64,000 nt of DNA from Holtiella sp036655075 (GCF_036655075.1 NZ_JAVVQU010000008.1:8789-72788), one strand, 5' to 3'. Shown: positions 36,228-45,579, counted from the first letter of the stretch. Numbers and translations are program-made. Notes: generated by a model not told the origin, from the letters alone.

Positions 36228-36285
36228 GTCTAGTTGACAAGATGTGATGAAGATAGTATCTCATTCTACATAAATAATCCGATTT

Positions 36286-36351
36286 GAAAATTATATAAAA
36301 AGAAAGAGGTTATTGCCTAGGCAATAACCTCTTTCTTTTTATATAATTTTC
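36286..36351. terminator. Perfect 66-bp palindrome acting as bidirectional terminator
   Basis: Two 33-base halves meet at CCTAGG with no loop: GAAAATTATATAAAAAGAAA... is mirrored exactly up to 36351. It lies between the convergent 5'-nucleotidase and symporter genes. U-rich ends in both directions fit a bidirectional terminator, but the length is unusual. Confidence 0.85.
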
Positions 36352-36376
36352 TTCATGCATCTACTAGAATGAAGTA

Positions 36377-37645
36377 TTAATCTAAGTGGACAGTAGGTGT
36401 ATTATACACCGATTCATCAAACTCATTTTCTTGTTTTGCAATAAGGATTGTACATACGTTATCCCCTGCTACGTTAATCCCTGTACGAATCATATCTAAG
36501 ATTCTATCAATACCCATAATAAGGGCAATGCCTTCAACAGGAAGATTTACAGAAGCCAGTACCATAGTAAGCATAACAAGACCTACACCAGGTACACCAG
36601 CAGTTCCGATAGAAGCAAGAACAGCTGTTAAGATGACCATAATATAGTCGCCAAATCCTAGTGGAATACCGTAGATTTGAGCAATGAATACGACTGCAAC
36701 CCCTTGCATAATAGCTGTTCCATCCATGTTGATAGTAGCACCTAGAGGGAGTGTGAAGGAACTTACGCGTTTAGATACACCAAATTGTTTATCTGAAGAT
36801 TCAAGTGAAAGGGGTAGTGCAGCACTTGAAGATGCAGTTGAGAAGCAAAGGTTAAAAATAGGCATAAACTTTTTCACAAATACTTTTGGGTTAAGCTTTC
36901 CGATAAATACAAGCATACCTAGGTAAACAATGAAGAATTGAATGCCAAGTGCAAGTAAAATACAAGCAGCATACTTAACTAGTGGCATAAGGGCAGAAAA
37001 GCCAAAAGTTGCAAAGGTTGTAGCAACTAGAGCAAATACACCATAAGGCGCAAATTGCATAATGAGTGTTACGAGTTTAAGAAAGACTTCATTTAAGCCT
37101 TCAAAAAGACGAAGGACAGGTTCAGCTTTTTCGCCAACAAGTGTAATACTAATGCCGACAATAACAGCAAAGAATAAAACACCGAGTACGTTTCCATCGG
37201 CAAAGGCCATGAAAATGTTAGTTGGAATGATTTGAAGTAAGGTATCAATAAAGTTTATAGAAGTAACTTCGGATATACCTTGTCCGAGAACAACACTGTT
37301 TAAATCAATTCCAATACCTGGTTTGATAATGTTAGAAACTGTAAGTGCAACTACAATAGCAAGAGCAGTAGTTGCTACATAGAAAATCATTGTTTTACTT
37401 CCTATACGACCAACCTTTTTGATATCATCTAAAGAGGCTGTAGCATAGACGATAGATACAAAGATAAGTGGTACAACAAGTAATTTAATAGCATTTAGGA
37501 AACCTGTTCCAAGTAATTTGAGTATGCCATCTAGCATTAATGTTTGCTTAATGAGTGGTGAGGTAATAGTAGAAAGGACTACTCCAAATACGGCACCGAG
37601 AATAAGCGCTAGAAGGATTTTCGTTGTTAAATTCATTTTTTTCAT
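36377..37645 (-). CDS. DAACS (SDF) family dicarboxylate/amino acid:cation symporter
   Basis: A 422-residue transporter of the same family as the product of 21532-22869. Family marks are FSTASSSAALPLSLE, the NMDGTA motif of helix 7 and TAGVPGVGLVML in the second hairpin. It probably imports acidic amino acids or C4-dicarboxylates with sodium or protons. The start at 37645 was chosen because TAGGAGG precedes it by 7 bases. No attenuator of the PyrR type is seen here, unlike the first copy, so the two are separately controlled. Confidence 0.87.
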   Translation of the reverse strand: MKKMNLTTKILLALILGAVFGVVLSTITSPLIKQTLMLDGILKLLGTGFLNAIKLLVVPLIFVSIVYATASLDDIKKVGRIGSKTMIFYVATTALAIVVALTVSNIIKPGIGIDLNSVVLGQGISEVTSINFIDTLLQIIPTNIFMAFADGNVLGVLFFAVIVGISITLVGEKAEPVLRLFEGLNEVFLKLVTLIMQFAPYGVFALVATTFATFGFSALMPLVKYAACILLALGIQFFIVYLGMLVFIGKLNPKVFVKKFMPIFNLCFSTASSSAALPLSLESSDKQFGVSKRVSSFTLPLGATINMDGTAIMQGVAVVFIAQIYGIPLGFGDYIMVILTAVLASIGTAGVPGVGLVMLTMVLASVNLPVEGIALIMGIDRILDMIRTGINVAGDNVCTILIAKQENEFDESVYNTPTVHLD

Positions 37646-37740
37646 CTGTATACCTCCTAAGATGTCATATGTATAGGGTAACATAAAAATAGATTGTATA
37701 CAAGTATTTAGGATTGAGATAAAGTTATAGATAAAAATAA

Positions 37741-37780
37741 AGTAGATAGTATTCTACGGTATTTTAGAATACTATCTACT
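37741..37780 (-). terminator. Terminator of the ArsB-like permease operon (minus strand)
   Basis: A perfect 16-bp stem (37741-37756 with 37765-37780) is followed, on the minus strand, by a T-rich tract. Confidence 0.8.
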
Positions 37781-37790
37781 GATAGTTACT

Positions 37791-38249
37791 TTATATAAGG
37801 ATATGTTCACTACGTTCTTTTGCTTCACTAATCGTTGTACGTACATCGCGTAAAACTTTTGAAAGATTATCTAGACATTCTTTATCCACATTGTAGTTGA
37901 GGAAGAACTCTTCAATTTCTTTGCTTGTAATTTGAATCATATTGGTGGTATCAATGAACTGAGTGAAGTTGTGACTGAGATGGGCATTGTTAAACTTAGC
38001 CAAATCTCGTTTAATAAATTCCACTACTTGTTCTTGATCTGAGAAGATACCCTCCGGAATGGGATAGGGTTTGATACGTTGGAGGAAATATTTGTTCTTT
38101 GCATTAATGTTGTAACAATAGGAGACCTCAGTACCACTTGAATCAAAAGATACAAAGTACATAATTCCCTGTACTTGTTGTATATCTTTGGCACCTAGAC
38201 AACGTAGCCTAGCTTCAATCGTATCTCCTTTAACAGAGTTGACATTCAT
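37791..38249 (-). CDS. Hypothetical protein, partner of the ArsB/NhaD permease
   Basis: A 152-residue soluble protein without signal peptide or membrane segment. The N-terminal half looks beta-rich (VQGIMYFVSFDSSG, then YCYNINAKNKYFLQRIKPYPIP), the C-terminal half helical. No family is recognised. It follows the permease gene by 44 bases on the same strand and is closed by a terminator, so the two are co-transcribed. A role linked with the transporter is possible but unproven. Confidence 0.6.
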   Translation of the reverse strand: MNVNSVKGDTIEARLRCLGAKDIQQVQGIMYFVSFDSSGTEVSYCYNINAKNKYFLQRIKPYPIPEGIFSDQEQVVEFIKRDLAKFNNAHLSHNFTQFIDTTNMIQITSKEIEEFFLNYNVDKECLDNLSKVLRDVRTTISEAKERSEHILI

Positions 38250-38293
38250 TTAGACACATCCTTTCTTGAAAAACTTTAAGAACTACTTCTATT

Positions 38294-39562
38294 TTACGCA
38301 AAACGAATGAATAGGTAAAGTGTTGCAATACAAATAGATAGAAGCATAAGTGGAAAACCCACCTTGAAGTATTTCCCAAAGGTTAGTTTGTAACCGTTCT
38401 TTTCACCAATATTAGCAAGAACAACATTGGCAGAAGCTCCAATGAGCGTTCCATTTCCGCCTAAGCAAGCGCCGAGAGATATAGCCCACCAAAGGGGAAA
38501 GATATCAATACCTTGGTTGCCCATTGTAAGCACTAATGGGATGAGGGTTGCCACAAATGGAATATTGTCTAAGAAAGCAGATACGATGGCAGATAGCCAA
38601 AGTAATACAATCATAGTCATAACAGGATTGCCAGCAGTAAGATTAATCAATGTATTTGCCAGTTTATGGATCAAGCCTACTTGTTCAAGGCCTCCTACAA
38701 GGACAAATAAACTGATGAAAAAGGCTATAGTAGGCCATTCAATACTCGTCATAATCTCTTCAACATCTTGTTTTCCAATAAGTAACATGACAACAGCACC
38801 TGTAAGTGCTACTGTACTTGACTCAATATGGAAAGTCTGATGCGTGATGAATCCAAATAAAATGAATCCCATAACAACAATACTTTTAATGAGTAAACTC
38901 TTATCTTTAATGGTTTTACGTTCATCAAGAGATAAAATTTCTTTTTTATAAACATCATCTACAACAAGCTGTTTATGATATAAGAAATATAAGAGTGTGA
39001 GTGTGATAATTAAGATAACAACGGCACATGGGGCTGTATATATTAAGAAGTCGTTGAACCCAAATCCGGCAGCACTACCAATCATAATATTAGGAGGATC
39101 CCCGATAAGTGTTGCAGTACCACCTATATTAGAGGCTAGAATTTCTGTAATTAAAAAGGGGATAGGATTGAGTGACAAAATCTGTGTAATAACCAAGGTC
39201 ATAGGACCAATCAGGAGGACTGTGGTAACATTATCTAAAGTAGCAGATAAGACAGCTGTAATAATGGCAAAGCTTAAAAGAATTTTCCAAGCATCTCCTT
39301 TAGCCTTTTTTGCAGTAAAAATAGCAATGTACTCAAAAAGTCCTGAATTTTTAACAACAGACACGAAAAGCATCATTCCAATTAGGACGCCAATAGTATT
39401 AAAGTCAATATAGCTGATGACTTTATTAGAAGGGATAATTCTTAAAAGAACCATAAGTAAGGCACCACTCATAGCTGCAACAGTACGATCAATCTTTTCC
39501 GTCATGACAAAAAACATCACTAAAAGGAAAATAAGGAGCGCAATAATTTGAGTAAAATTCAT
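38294..39562 (-). CDS. ArsB/NhaD-type (SLC13-like) ion permease
   Basis: A 422-residue membrane protein with about eleven helices. It matches the ion-transporter superfamily of ArsB and NhaD: SATLDNVTTVLLIGP and the repeat-partner motif AFLDNIPFVATLIPL, each with the characteristic LDN, and GGTATLIGDPPNI with GGNGTLIGASANV in the second hairpins. Substrates in this group include arsenite, citrate, other di- and tricarboxylates and sodium/proton exchange; the sequence does not decide, and no arsenic genes are near. Confidence 0.82.
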   Translation of the reverse strand: MNFTQIIALLIFLLVMFFVMTEKIDRTVAAMSGALLMVLLRIIPSNKVISYIDFNTIGVLIGMMLFVSVVKNSGLFEYIAIFTAKKAKGDAWKILLSFAIITAVLSATLDNVTTVLLIGPMTLVITQILSLNPIPFLITEILASNIGGTATLIGDPPNIMIGSAAGFGFNDFLIYTAPCAVVILIITLTLLYFLYHKQLVVDDVYKKEILSLDERKTIKDKSLLIKSIVVMGFILFGFITHQTFHIESSTVALTGAVVMLLIGKQDVEEIMTSIEWPTIAFFISLFVLVGGLEQVGLIHKLANTLINLTAGNPVMTMIVLLWLSAIVSAFLDNIPFVATLIPLVLTMGNQGIDIFPLWWAISLGACLGGNGTLIGASANVVLANIGEKNGYKLTFGKYFKVGFPLMLLSICIATLYLFIRFA

Positions 39563-39801
39563 GAAGAAGGACTCCTTTCGAGTTCAAATCAAACTTAAAT
39601 AAATCGATAGTCATAATATGCCTCAAAAACAAGAAAAACAATGCATCATTTGTAAGAAGATAATGGAAGATTAAAAGAAAGCATTAAAAGAAAGATTTAT
39701 ATAAGGGAACCTTTTATATCATTTAAAGCGTATAAGAACAAATGAGTTTGATTAACCTATCTATTAAGTAAGTGAAACTTTCAAGAAGGTGAGGCAAGTC
39801 T

Positions 39802-41610
39802 ATGAAGAAAAATATGAAAAAGAATATGAGAAGAGTAAGCAAAGTTATTAAACGTATACCGTTTACAAAACCAGAACCAATTAAAAAGCAAAATAATGTG
39901 GCTTGGTGGTTACTAGGTTCAGCAGTGGGTGCGGCAACTATTGCAGCGCTGAGTATGAAGAAAAAAGATAGTTATAAGAAGGATTCAACAACTATGAAAG
40001 TACCGCTTAGACATTTTCCTTACGAGTATGGAGATAGACAAGTGTACTTTGTTGGAGGAGGACTAGGTAGTTTAGCTGGGGCAGCCTATTTAATTCGTGA
40101 CTGTGGCTTCAAAGGTGAAAATATTCATATTATAGAAGGATTGCACATTTTAGGTGGGAGCAATGATGGTGCAGGGGATGTAAGTCAAGGTTTTGTATGT
40201 CGTGGTGGACGCATGCTTAATGAAGAAACTTATGAAAACTTCTGGGAACTCTTTGCAACAATTCCATCACTTGATATGCCGGGAATGAGCGTAACAGAAG
40301 AGATTCTTAACTTTGATCATCTTCATCCAACCCATGCTCAAGCTAGACTGATTGACAAACATGGGCGTATTTTAGATGTTAAGAGCATGGGCTTTAGTCA
40401 AGCTGATCGTTTAGCACTTGGTAAACTTATGATTACACCAGAAGAAAAATTAGATGATATGACAATTGAAGGCTGGTTTGCACAGACACCTCATTTCTTC
40501 TCAACTAACTTCTGGTATATGTGGCAAACTACTTTTGCCTTCCAAAAATGGTCTAGTTTATTTGAATTTAAACGTTATATGGAACGTATGATTTTTGAGT
40601 TTTCACGTATAGAAACATTAGAAGGGGTTACACGTACACCTTACAATCAATATGAGTCTGTGATTGTACCTATTAAAGCATACCTAGATGAGTACGGTGT
40701 AGATTTTAGTATCAATGCAATAGTGACAGATATTAATTTTTCTAAGGGAGAAGGGATTACAGCAGATGCTATTCATATTGAAGATGCAGAAGGTAAAAAA
40801 GTCATTAGCCTTCGCCCAAGTGATATCTGCATTATGACAAATGGCTGTATGACAGATAATGCTAGACTTGGAGATTTTAATACGCCAGCGGCTTATGACC
40901 CACACAAACCTATATCAGGGGAACTTTGGGCAAAAGTAGCTAGCAAGAAACCAGGGCTTGGTAATCCAGCACCATTCTTTGCCCATCCAGAGGAGACAAA
41001 CTGGGAGTCCTTTACTGTAACTTGTAAAGGCAATAGTCTACTTAAAATGATTGAACAATTTTCAAGCAATGTTCCAGGTAGTGGTGCATTGATGACCTTT
41101 AAAGATTCTAATTGGCTTATGAGTATCGTTGTTGCAGCGCAGCCACACTTTAAAAACCAACCATTGGATACAACTATTTTCTGGGGATATGGTATTTATA
41201 CTGACAAAGTGGGTAACTATGTGAAAAAGACAATGCGTGAATGTACAGGTAAAGAGATTCTTATAGAATTACTCCATCACTTGCACTTTGAAAGTGATCA
41301 AGATATCATTATGGATTCTATTGTCAATGTGATTCCATGTATGATGCCTTATATTGATGCTCAATTCCAACCAAGAAAGATGACAGACCGTCCACAAGTT
41401 GTACCAGAAGGGTCTACTAACTTTGCTATGATTAGTCAATTTGTAGAGATTCCAGAAGACATGGTCTTTACAGAGGAGTATTCTGTGCGTGCGGCACGTA
41501 TAGCAGTCTATAAGCTCTTAGATGTTACAGACAAACAAATTTGTCCGGTTACCTCTTATAAAAAAGATCCTAAAATACTCAAAGATGCTTTGAAAACTTC
41601 ATATAGATAA
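39802..41610 (+). CDS. ohyA: Oleate hydratase
   Basis: A 602-residue FAD-dependent hydratase that adds water to the double bond of oleate or linoleate to give 10-hydroxy fatty acids. The FAD-binding Rossmann motif VGGGLGSLAGAAYLI lies at about 85-100, followed by the family block ILGGSNDGAGD and RGGRMLNEETYENFWELF. The N-terminal 65 residues are basic and include a hydrophobic helix (WWLLGSAVGAATIAALSM), which suggests membrane attachment. It is a single-gene unit. In gut anaerobes such enzymes detoxify unsaturated fatty acids. Confidence 0.93.
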   Translation: MKKNMKKNMRRVSKVIKRIPFTKPEPIKKQNNVAWWLLGSAVGAATIAALSMKKKDSYKKDSTTMKVPLRHFPYEYGDRQVYFVGGGLGSLAGAAYLIRDCGFKGENIHIIEGLHILGGSNDGAGDVSQGFVCRGGRMLNEETYENFWELFATIPSLDMPGMSVTEEILNFDHLHPTHAQARLIDKHGRILDVKSMGFSQADRLALGKLMITPEEKLDDMTIEGWFAQTPHFFSTNFWYMWQTTFAFQKWSSLFEFKRYMERMIFEFSRIETLEGVTRTPYNQYESVIVPIKAYLDEYGVDFSINAIVTDINFSKGEGITADAIHIEDAEGKKVISLRPSDICIMTNGCMTDNARLGDFNTPAAYDPHKPISGELWAKVASKKPGLGNPAPFFAHPEETNWESFTVTCKGNSLLKMIEQFSSNVPGSGALMTFKDSNWLMSIVVAAQPHFKNQPLDTTIFWGYGIYTDKVGNYVKKTMRECTGKEILIELLHHLHFESDQDIIMDSIVNVIPCMMPYIDAQFQPRKMTDRPQVVPEGSTNFAMISQFVEIPEDMVFTEEYSVRAARIAVYKLLDVTDKQICPVTSYKKDPKILKDALKTSYR

Positions 41611-41616
41611 AACAAA

Positions 41617-41640
41617 AGGAGGTGTTAGATAACACCTCCT
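41617..41640. terminator. Terminator between convergent ohyA and a small minus-strand gene
   Basis: The 11-bp stem AGGAGGTGTTA / TAACACCTCCT has its T-run on the minus strand (TTTTGTTTT), so it best terminates the small gene at 41660-41779, and may also serve ohyA. Confidence 0.7.
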
Positions 41641-41659
41641 AAAAATATGTATAAAAAAC

Positions 41660-41779
41660 TTATTTATTACGTACGATATAAACAGATTGTTGAATGTCAG
41701 TTAACGATGCATCACCATAAATTTTAATAAGTAGCTCAATTTGTTTTAAGACTTCACGAATATTTCCCGTTACACTCAT
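41660..41779 (-). CDS. Small 39-residue hypothetical protein
   Basis: A short minus-strand gene. AAAGGAGAG lies 7 bases before the ATG, and a terminator with a minus-strand T-run follows the stop. The peptide (starting MSVTGNIREVLKQIEL, ending VYIVRNK) looks like a small amphipathic helical protein. No family is recognised. Both a good start signal and a matching terminator support it as real. Confidence 0.6.
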   Translation of the reverse strand: MSVTGNIREVLKQIELLIKIYGDASLTDIQQSVYIVRNK

Positions 41780-41913
41780 GATTAAACTCTCCTTTAAACT
41801 TAATATTAATGACATTATACTACAAAAAGAACAAATGTTCTATGGTTTTTTTAGACAATAAATGATAAATTTCTGTTATAATAAATATAGAGTATGAATA
41901 GAGGAGAATTATT

Positions 41914-42111
41914 ATGATTACATTAAAACAACTAAAAGAAGAAATTCTAACTTATGATATTATTAATTTTGTTGATGAAACAGGTAAACATATTGAATGT
42001 GTAGAGGTAACTTTAGCAGATCGTATTATAGATGTTTATATGGATACTAAAGAAGTAAATATTGGAATATTAGCAAGGAAAATTTTAGAAGAAGGGCTTT
42101 ATGAAATGTAA
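41914..42111 (+). CDS. Small hypothetical protein
   Basis: A 65-residue acidic protein with GAGGAGAATTATT directly before the ATG. It appears to have an alpha-beta-beta-alpha layout (LKQLKEEILTYD, IECVEVTLADRIIDVYM, ILARKILEEGL). No family is recognised. It is followed at once by the promoter of the cold-shock gene. Confidence 0.6.
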   Translation: MITLKQLKEEILTYDIINFVDETGKHIECVEVTLADRIIDVYMDTKEVNIGILARKILEEGLYEM

Positions 42112-42118
42112 GAACTAC

Positions 42119-42147
42119 TTGACAACATATTCAAAATAGTTTATAGT
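42119..42147 (+). promoter_or_regulatory. Promoter of the cold-shock gene
   Basis: TTGACA (42119-42124) and TATAGT (42142-42147) have a 17-base spacer. Transcription from about 42154 gives a 134-base leader. Confidence 0.75.
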
Positions 42148-42173
42148 AAAGAAGCAATGAATATGTATTTTAT

Positions 42174-42252
42174 AAACTTCACATATGATCAGAGATTATA
42201 TAAATGCATTATTATTGATTCTATAATCTTTGATGATGTGTGAAGTTTTTAT
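42174..42252 (+). promoter_or_regulatory. Long hairpin with T-run in the cold-shock mRNA leader
   Basis: AAACTTCACA...ATCAGAGATTATA (42174-42200) pairs over about 27 positions with TATAATCTTTGAT...TGTGAAGTTT (42222-42248), with only a few mismatches, and is followed by TTTTTATTTT. It lies inside the csp leader, 35 bases before the ATG. It could be a temperature-responsive attenuator of csp; a plain terminator for the upstream small gene is less likely because the promoter lies between them. Confidence 0.6.
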
Positions 42253-42287
42253 TTTACGGTCAAATTTATTATTAGGAGGTACTCACA

Positions 42288-42488
42288 ATGAACAAGGGTA
42301 CAGTTAAATGGTTTAACGCAGAAAAAGGTTTCGGTTTCATCGCTAGAGAAGATGGAGATGACGTATTCGTACATTTCTCAGCTATCACAGGTGACGGTTT
42401 CAAAACTCTTGAAGAAGGTCAAGCTGTAAGCTTCGATATTACTCAAGGACCACGTGGCGCTCAAGCTGAAAACGTAGTTAAACTATAA
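42288..42488 (+). CDS. csp: Cold-shock protein (CspA family)
   Basis: A 66-residue OB-fold RNA chaperone that binds single-stranded RNA and DNA. Both RNA-binding motifs are intact: KGFGFI (RNP1) and VFVHF (RNP2), with KWFNAEKG at the start. AGGAGG precedes the ATG. The long leader with a hairpin fits the post-transcriptional control known for csp genes. A terminator directly follows. Confidence 0.96.
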   Translation: MNKGTVKWFNAEKGFGFIAREDGDDVFVHFSAITGDGFKTLEEGQAVSFDITQGPRGAQAENVVKL

Positions 42489-42502
42489 TTTATAGTGATT
42501 AG

Positions 42503-42531
42503 AGGTAGAACCCTAGGTTCTACCTTTTTTT
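42503..42531 (+). terminator. Intrinsic terminator after csp
   Basis: A perfect stem AGGTAGAACC / GGTTCTACCT with loop CTA is followed by seven T. Confidence 0.92.
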
Positions 42532-42619
42532 ATTTCTACATACGTTGTATAAATAAAAGTGGTATGCTAGAATAACTGATAAAAGTTGACCAAAGATTAC
42601 AATCAAGAAGAGGTGAAAA

Positions 42620-43549
42620 ATGAATTTTTTATTGAGTCTTATACAAGGTATCTTAGGCTTTGGTGTAAGTATAATTTCATTTATCTTTACATTACTTATA
42701 GCAATGATTGTCGCAGGAATTGCTGGATATAAAAGAAGAAATCCACTCATATGGGGATTGATTGCTTTTTTCTTCCCCTGGCTAATTTTTATTATGCCAT
42801 TTGTTCCACAAAACTATCCTAAATTTTCTGGAACATTAAGAAATAATCCTGCATTTAGAGGGAAAAATCCCGTTATTGCTTCTATTATGGCATTATCAGC
42901 TATTGTAGCAAAAATAGATGGAAGTATTACAAAAGAAGAAATTGATACTATTAAACAATTTGTAACCCGCTATTTTGGTATTCCAAGAGAAGCTTTAAAT
43001 GAGTATGCAGATGCTTTTACCTATGGGAAGGAGCACCCAGAAGAGTATGCAACCTTTGCTAGAATGATTCGTGACTACTATAATAGGCGAGATATTAGTT
43101 TAGCTATTGCTTATTTACTTGTTTCACTTACTATGCAAGACGGTAAAGTGATGAGTGATAGGGAAGATGAACAAATCCGTAAGATTGTAGCAGAACTTGG
43201 TATTTCTGAGTATGAATACCGCAGTATTAAAGGCTCTTTTACAGGTCAAGGGTATGACTATTATCAAGGAGGATTCCAAGGCGGTTATCAAGGAGGCTAT
43301 GGACAAGCAGGGCACGGCGCCTATACTCAGTCTGTAGACCTTGCTAAAAAATACTGCGAAGTACTAGGCGTTAGCGAAGATGCTAGTATGTCAGATATTA
43401 AAAAAGCTTACCGTAAATTGGCTAAGGAATATCATCCAGATAAAATGGCATCAGAAAGTATGCCAGAAGAATATGTAAAGTTTGCAACTCAAAAAATTGC
43501 TGAGATTAATGAAGCTTATGAGTATTTAAAGAAAATAAAAGAAGTGTAG
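42620..43549 (+). CDS. Membrane-anchored TerB-like/DnaJ protein (DjlA-like)
   Basis: A 309-residue co-chaperone-like protein. Two hydrophobic segments lie at about residues 5-30 and 43-63. A TerB-like helical domain follows (about 90-205, with ALSAIVAKIDGSITKEEID and LTMQDGKVMSDREDEQI). A Gly/Tyr/Gln-rich linker leads to the C-terminal J domain (about 245-309), whose HPD motif in EYHPDKM would stimulate an Hsp70 partner. This layout is that of DjlA. The ATG follows AAGAGGTG. It is a single-gene unit with its own terminator. Confidence 0.85.
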   Translation: MNFLLSLIQGILGFGVSIISFIFTLLIAMIVAGIAGYKRRNPLIWGLIAFFFPWLIFIMPFVPQNYPKFSGTLRNNPAFRGKNPVIASIMALSAIVAKIDGSITKEEIDTIKQFVTRYFGIPREALNEYADAFTYGKEHPEEYATFARMIRDYYNRRDISLAIAYLLVSLTMQDGKVMSDREDEQIRKIVAELGISEYEYRSIKGSFTGQGYDYYQGGFQGGYQGGYGQAGHGAYTQSVDLAKKYCEVLGVSEDASMSDIKKAYRKLAKEYHPDKMASESMPEEYVKFATQKIAEINEAYEYLKKIKEV

Positions 43550-43555
43550 TATTCG

Positions 43556-43592
43556 ACAAGAGATTCCATAAAACTATAGGAATCTCTTTTGT
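43556..43592 (+). terminator. Intrinsic terminator after the TerB/DnaJ gene
   Basis: The stem ACAAGAGATTCC / GGAATCTCTTTTGT has an 11-base loop. Confidence 0.82.
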
Positions 43593-43701
43593 TATTTCGC
43601 CAAGACTTTACAGAATGGTAAAACTTTGATAAAATTTATATGTTGTAATAAGTGTGTAATAGTTTTAACAAAGACAAAATAATTTAGTGACGTAAAGGAT
43701 A

Positions 43702-45456
43702 ATGGAAACAATGAAAACCTTTTTAGAATATATAAAACAAGGAAAACATACCTATAAGGTAGTTGCTGGAGTAGGGATAATAGGTATTACATTCGCATTG
43801 ATTGGCATGCAAAATAATTCTTATGCTATTTCTGTAGATGGCAAAATAGTAGGGATTGTCAAGACAAAAGAAGAAGCTCAAGCGGCTTATGAAACGGTAG
43901 TAACGGATGTTAAAAGCGAGGCAGGAGTAGATATTGCAGTAAAAGAGACGATTACGGTAGAGCATGTTAACAGTAAGAAAGCAGAGATTCAAACATTAGA
44001 AGATTTAAAAACGGTATTGCAAGAAAGCGTAAGCTATCAAATTGAAGCGTATGAAATTCTTGTAGATGGAGAAGTAAGAGCTGTTGTAGATAGTCAGCAG
44101 ACTGCGGAAGCTGTTTTAGCATATATTGCTAAAAGTCATTTGCCAGAAGGCTCTAAGGTAGAACTAGATGTAAGAACGTTAGCTGAAAATCAAGTTGTAG
44201 AGGATGAAAGTGAGGCACCAGCACAGGAGATAGAGACACAGAAAAAAGCAGATGCTACCACCCAAGAAAGTGAAAAGCAAGGGGACTCAAGTTTTACCAC
44301 TTCATCTTCACAAACGGAGATACCAGTAACAACTATTACTAATGTAGAAGGTGCTGTAGTAGAAGTTATAGAAGTACAAGATGCTTTAAAAGAGCCAGAA
44401 GTCAAATCTAAAGTTCAAGTAGCATCAATTGAAAAAAATGAACAGGATGAAGAAGTACCAGAAAACGGACAAAAAATAGTAAGAGATTTAAAAGTATTTG
44501 ATTTTAATGAAGAAGTTATTGTCCGTAGTACATATGTAGAAGCAGAAGATATTGTTGGTGAACAAGAGGCAATTGATATTTTGCTTTCTAATACAGAAGA
44601 GATCGTAGAGTATGAAATGCAAGAAGGCGATAATATTTGGGATATTGCCATAAACCATGGGACAACAATGGATCATATTTTAGAAATCAATCCTCAAATT
44701 GTAGATGAAACACGTATGCAAATTGGTGAGATGATTAAGTTAGAAGTTCCAGAGCCGATACTTTCTATTTCCACAACAGAAGAAGCTACTTTTAAGGAAC
44801 TTATTCCAGCGGATATTGAATATGTAGAGTTTTCAGATTTGTACAAAGATGACACAAAGACCTATCAAGAAGGTCATGATGGTCTGAAAGAGATTACGGT
44901 ATCTGTCCATAAAGTAAATGGTAAAGAAGTTGGGCGAGACTTAATTAGTGAAAAAGTATTAAAAGAAGCTAAGACAAAAGTTATTGCCTTTGGGACTAAA
45001 GAAAGACCTAAGAAAGTAACTTCTGATAAGGGAACATCTAATAAAGATAATTCAAGCGCATCAGTAAGTGGCAGTAATTCAGGTAAGTTTATGCATCCTT
45101 TAAATGGAGCGGGTAGATTGAGCTCACCATATGGTAGTAGATGGGGAACGTTCCATAGAGCTGTTGATATTGCAGCACCAGCTGGAACACCGATTTATGC
45201 TGCTGCTTCAGGAACCATTATTTATTCAGGATATAATAATGGAGGTTTTGGTAAACTTATTATTATTGATCATAATAATGGCTATCAAACATACTATGCA
45301 CATTGTAGTAGTCTGTACGCACAAGTAGGACAAAAAGTGTCAAAAGGACAAAATATTGCAGGCGTAGGAAGTACAGGGAATTCAACAGGAAACCATGTCC
45401 ACTTTGAAATAAGAAAAGATGGTACACCAATCAATCCATACAGCTATATTTACTAG
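43702..45456 (+). CDS. Cell-wall M23 endopeptidase with LysM and G5 domains
   Basis: A 584-residue peptidoglycan-acting protein. Residues about 18-36 form a membrane anchor. The middle holds an acidic, low-complexity stretch (about 170-260), a LysM domain (YEMQEGDNIWDIAI..., about 312-352) and a G5 domain (about 365-435). The C-terminal M23 (LytM-type) peptidase (471-584) has its zinc ligands: H485 and D489 in FHRAVD, and H567 in NHVHFEI, with H534 in YYAHCSS as the second catalytic His. It probably cuts peptide cross-links during growth or division. The start is weakly marked; ATG 43711 is an alternative. Confidence 0.9.
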   Translation: METMKTFLEYIKQGKHTYKVVAGVGIIGITFALIGMQNNSYAISVDGKIVGIVKTKEEAQAAYETVVTDVKSEAGVDIAVKETITVEHVNSKKAEIQTLEDLKTVLQESVSYQIEAYEILVDGEVRAVVDSQQTAEAVLAYIAKSHLPEGSKVELDVRTLAENQVVEDESEAPAQEIETQKKADATTQESEKQGDSSFTTSSSQTEIPVTTITNVEGAVVEVIEVQDALKEPEVKSKVQVASIEKNEQDEEVPENGQKIVRDLKVFDFNEEVIVRSTYVEAEDIVGEQEAIDILLSNTEEIVEYEMQEGDNIWDIAINHGTTMDHILEINPQIVDETRMQIGEMIKLEVPEPILSISTTEEATFKELIPADIEYVEFSDLYKDDTKTYQEGHDGLKEITVSVHKVNGKEVGRDLISEKVLKEAKTKVIAFGTKERPKKVTSDKGTSNKDNSSASVSGSNSGKFMHPLNGAGRLSSPYGSRWGTFHRAVDIAAPAGTPIYAAASGTIIYSGYNNGGFGKLIIIDHNNGYQTYYAHCSSLYAQVGQKVSKGQNIAGVGSTGNSTGNHVHFEIRKDGTPINPYSYIY

Positions 45457-45515
45457 AGGTGAAGAGATCTCTATGCAAGGTGATCTCTCTTACAAAATAA
45501 ATAGTTCTAAAAAGC

Positions 45516-45570
45516 AAAGGTCTATGAAAACAGAAATTTCAGGTAGAATTTCTAGTTTCATAGACCTTTT
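45516..45570. terminator. Bidirectional terminator between the M23 gene and the ABC operon
   Basis: AAAGGTCTATGAAAAC pairs with GTTTCATAGACCTTTT with inner pairing GAAATT/AATTTC. A second small hairpin, AGAGATC/GATCTCT at 45463-45488, lies just upstream and may help end the plus-strand transcript. Confidence 0.82.
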
Positions 45571-45579
45571 ATTTATAGG

